In this document: positions 41,332 to 43,329 of the stretch, one piece after another | Position numbering within the stretch: position 1 is the stretch's first letter | Layout of the letters: each line of letters starts with the position of its first letter | Source: Actinomycetota bacterium | Lineage (GTDB): Bacteria; Actinomycetota; Acidimicrobiia; Acidimicrobiales; Ilumatobacteraceae | Direction of reading: 5' to 3' | Length of the DNA stretch: 43,329 nucleotides | Assembly (NCBI GenBank): GCA_007279905.1 | Contig: QYPH01000015.1 | Location: 1-43,329, forward strand | Translations under genes and position numbers: made by a program | Notes under the pieces: generated by a model | Told to the model about the DNA's origin: nothing | What the model saw: the letters and a program-made list of their open reading frames with translations, nothing else | Databases searched by the model: none

Positions 41332-43329
41332 TTAGCGAAAATTGCGCGCTGCAACTTTGGCACCAACCGAGAGTGTCGCAATATGTTCGGCAACCACATT
41401 GATCACGCCGCCATCGCCCACTTCGAGCCTGCCGCGCACCAACAATGCACCTGCACCACGTGCGGCGACGCGATACCGAATCCAGCATCCCGGCGAGCAC
41501 ACCACATTGATCAATCCGGTCTCGTCTTCCAAACTGATAAATGTCACGCCCTGAGCAGTTGCTGGTCGCTGCCTGTGTGTCACGGTGCCAGCGACCAATA
41601 CTTTTTCGTCACCTCGCGCACCACACATCGGCAACTCCTCTGCAGTAGCAACACCCATTCGCTCAAGTTCGACTCGCAAAAATTCGGTGGGATGACCACT
41701 CGACGCAACACCAGTAGCCCACAAGTCAGCGATCATTTCGTCGATTGGTTGCATGCCTGGTAGCTGCGGCGAAGCAGCGCCAGTAGTCACCCCTTGCAAT
41801 CGATCGGGTCGCGACTGAATCACCGCGCCTGCACTCCACAACGCGTCGCGACGTTGTTGCCCAAACGATTCGTTAAATGCTCCGGCCGTTGCAAGTGCCT
41901 CAAGTTGCGCGATGTGCAGTTGCGGCACTTTGCGCACGAGGTCTTCCATATTTACAAACGGTCGGTGTGTTTCGATCTCGCGCGCAACCACACTGCTCAG
42001 ACCGCGCACCGAGCCAACACCAAGCCGCACAGCCAACCCACCTGTCGACTCGCCGCATGTTTCGAGCGTTGCATCGGCACGCGAAGCATTGATGTCTACG
42101 CTGTGCACCACGACACCATGACGTTTTGCGTCTTGTACCAACGAGTGTGGCGCCCAAAAACCCATCGGTTGCGCGTTGAGCAACGATGCACAAAATACTG
42201 CTGGCTCATGCAATTTGATCCATGCCGATGAATACACGAGATACGCAAAACTCACCGAGTGACTTTCGGGAAACCCGTAACTCGCAAATGCCGACATCTT
42301 CGCAAAAATCAAGTCGGCAACATCGCCAACGATGCCCCGCTCTGCCATGCCCGCATACAGTCGCTCACTCAACTTCAGCATTCGCGACTGCGATCTTTTT
42401 GAACCCATTGCTTGGCGCAACTCGTCGGCCTGACTTGGTGTAAAGCCGGCCACATCAATTGCCATCTGCATCAGTTGTTCTTGAAACAACGGCACACCCA
42501 ATGTCTTGCCAAGACTGTTTTCTAGTAACGGATGCAGATATGTGACTGGCTCTTGACCATTGCGTCGACGAATATATGGATGCACCGACCCACCCTGAAT
42601 AGGCCCTGGACGAATCAGCGCTACCTCAACAACGAGATCATAAAAACGCCGTGGCTTGAGCCTTGGCAACGTAGCCATCTGTGCGCGCGACTCGATCTGA
42701 AATACGCCAACTGTGTCGGCACGACACAACATTGCATACACATCGTCTTCTTGTGGGATTGTTGCCAAATCGACACGCACGCTACGAAACTCTTCAATCA
42801 AGTCGACTGCGTTGTGCAAGGCCGACAACATGCCAAGCCCCAACAAGTCAAACTTCACTAACCCTGCTGCAGCACAATCATCTTTGTCCCACTGCAACAC
42901 ACTGCGACCCTCCATGCGCCCCCACTCAACAGGACACACTTCGGTCACGGGGCGATCACACATCACCATTCCGCCAGAGTGAATACCCAAATGTCGGGGT
43001 GCGTCTTGCACTTGCTGGGCAAGCTCAAGCACCGCCGCCGGAATGTTGTGGTCATTGCTTTTGACAGTGACCCCAAGCGAACCCCACGCATCTACTTGCT
43101 TGCTCCACGCATCTTGCTGGCCAGGTGCAAACCCAAGCGCTCGCGACATGTCGCGCACAGCAGAACGTGCGCGATACGTAATCACGTTGGCCACCTGTGC
43201 CGCATGATGCCGACCATGGCGTTGATACACATACTGAATTACTTCTTCGCGTCGACCACTTTCGATATCGATATCAATATCGGGTGGGCCGTCTCGCTCG
43301 GGCGACAAAAACCGTTCAAACAACAAGCC
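41332..43329 (-). CDS. dnaE2: Error-prone DNA polymerase III alpha subunit, C-terminal part cut by window edge
   Basis: The last 665 residues of a C-family polymerase; the frame runs off the window at 43329. PDIDIDIES near the start holds two of the catalytic aspartates. Downstream lie KFDLLGLGMLSAL, the VFQIESRAQMATLPRL segment, a helix-hairpin-helix-like region and a final OB domain (VAGTVTHRQRPATAQGVTFISLEDETG). The pattern is of DnaE2/ImuC rather than replicative DnaE. It takes part in damage-induced mutagenesis with ImuA' and ImuB, neither of which is visible. No LexA box can be assessed because the start is outside. It converges on the DUF3039 gene. Confidence 0.93.
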   Translation of the reverse strand, partial: GLLFERFLSPERDGPPDIDIDIESGRREEVIQYVYQRHGRHHAAQVANVITYRARSAVRDMSRALGFAPGQQDAWSKQVDAWGSLGVTVKSNDHNIPAAVLELAQQVQDAPRHLGIHSGGMVMCDRPVTEVCPVEWGRMEGRSVLQWDKDDCAAAGLVKFDLLGLGMLSALHNAVDLIEEFRSVRVDLATIPQEDDVYAMLCRADTVGVFQIESRAQMATLPRLKPRRFYDLVVEVALIRPGPIQGGSVHPYIRRRNGQEPVTYLHPLLENSLGKTLGVPLFQEQLMQMAIDVAGFTPSQADELRQAMGSKRSQSRMLKLSERLYAGMAERGIVGDVADLIFAKMSAFASYGFPESHSVSFAYLVYSSAWIKLHEPAVFCASLLNAQPMGFWAPHSLVQDAKRHGVVVHSVDINASRADATLETCGESTGGLAVRLGVGSVRGLSSVVAREIETHRPFVNMEDLVRKVPQLHIAQLEALATAGAFNESFGQQRRDALWSAGAVIQSRPDRLQGVTTGAASPQLPGMQPIDEMIADLWATGVASSGHPTEFLRVELERMGVATAEELPMCGARGDEKVLVAGTVTHRQRPATAQGVTFISLEDETGLINVVCSPGCWIRYRVAARGAGALLVRGRLEVGDGGVINVVAEHIATLSVGAKVAARNFR

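Noticed and set aside
1-43329. Search for tRNA, rRNA, tmRNA, CRISPR arrays, insertion sequences, prophage and toxin-antitoxin or defence genes
   Set aside because: No gap is large enough for most of these, and I saw no tRNA-like cloverleaf, regular repeats, transposase or defence-type domain.

Overview
The window looks like a contiguous piece of an actinobacterial chromosome of roughly half GC. It most resembles a compact aquatic member of the Acidimicrobiia (Ilumatobacter-like); the lineage is inferred from gene content only. The pointers are F420 genes (CofD, CofE), the actinobacterial families DUF3499, DUF3039 and DUF5719, a MenB naphthoate synthase, a Stf0-type sulfotransferase, an SecA-RF2-FtsE-FtsX block, and dense packing with many GTG starts. 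I see no rRNA, tRNA, CRISPR array, insertion sequence or phage gene. No stretch above 130 bases is free of a gene.

Layout. 1-3368 (minus): a catabolic operon of aldehyde dehydrogenase, beta-hydroxyacid dehydrogenase, class II aldolase and the first 44 codons of a zinc alcohol dehydrogenase cut by the window edge. 3462-6019 (plus): Stf0 sulfotransferase, MenB and a TrmH-family RNA methyltransferase. 6012-8887 (minus): truncated globin, enoyl-CoA hydratase, FtsX, FtsE. 8923-13424 (minus): RF2, SecA, ComF. 13455-14069 (plus): YczE-like membrane protein. 14092-20727 (minus): SahH with a possibly structured leader, Trm112-like protein, phosphomannomutase, an 821-residue GT-C-like membrane protein, a CPBP protease and DUF3499. 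20818-22803 (plus): FtsH. 22792-27934 (minus): thioredoxin-like protein, DUF5719 and a 1065-residue GT2/membrane fusion. 28071-29629 (plus): an 84-residue protein and a lipid-linked sugar flippase. 29616-30605 (minus): Gmd. 30694-32369 (plus): CofD-CofE. 32377-38505 (minus): an SDR without its catalytic triad, a ManC-like nucleotidyltransferase, an unknown membrane-anchored protein and three GT4 glycosyltransferases. 38532-40793 (plus): GDP-fucose synthase, rhomboid protease and a degenerate RadC/JAB-like protein. 40790-41005 (minus): FmdB. 41024-41320 (plus): DUF3039. 41332-end (minus): C-terminal part of DnaE2.

How it fits together. ManB, the ManC-like enzyme, Gmd and Fcl make a route from mannose phosphate through GDP-mannose to GDP-L-fucose. 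The GT4 enzymes, the GT2 fusion, the GT-C-like protein and the flippase would use such sugars for a cell-surface glycan. This sugar module is interleaved with a housekeeping neighbourhood that many actinobacteria share (sahH, Trm112, manB, DUF3499, cofD-cofE, manC).

The most striking non-coding signal is a repeated TANNNT hexamer 6-10 bases before the start codon, usually with no Shine-Dalgarno sequence. This points to widespread leaderless transcription. In several cases the stop codon of the upstream gene supplies the first three bases of the hexamer, and one 18-base divergent gap (41006-41023) holds a symmetric hexamer that reads as TANNNT on both strands. Seven convergent junctions are overlapping or nearly so, and none has a visible intrinsic terminator.
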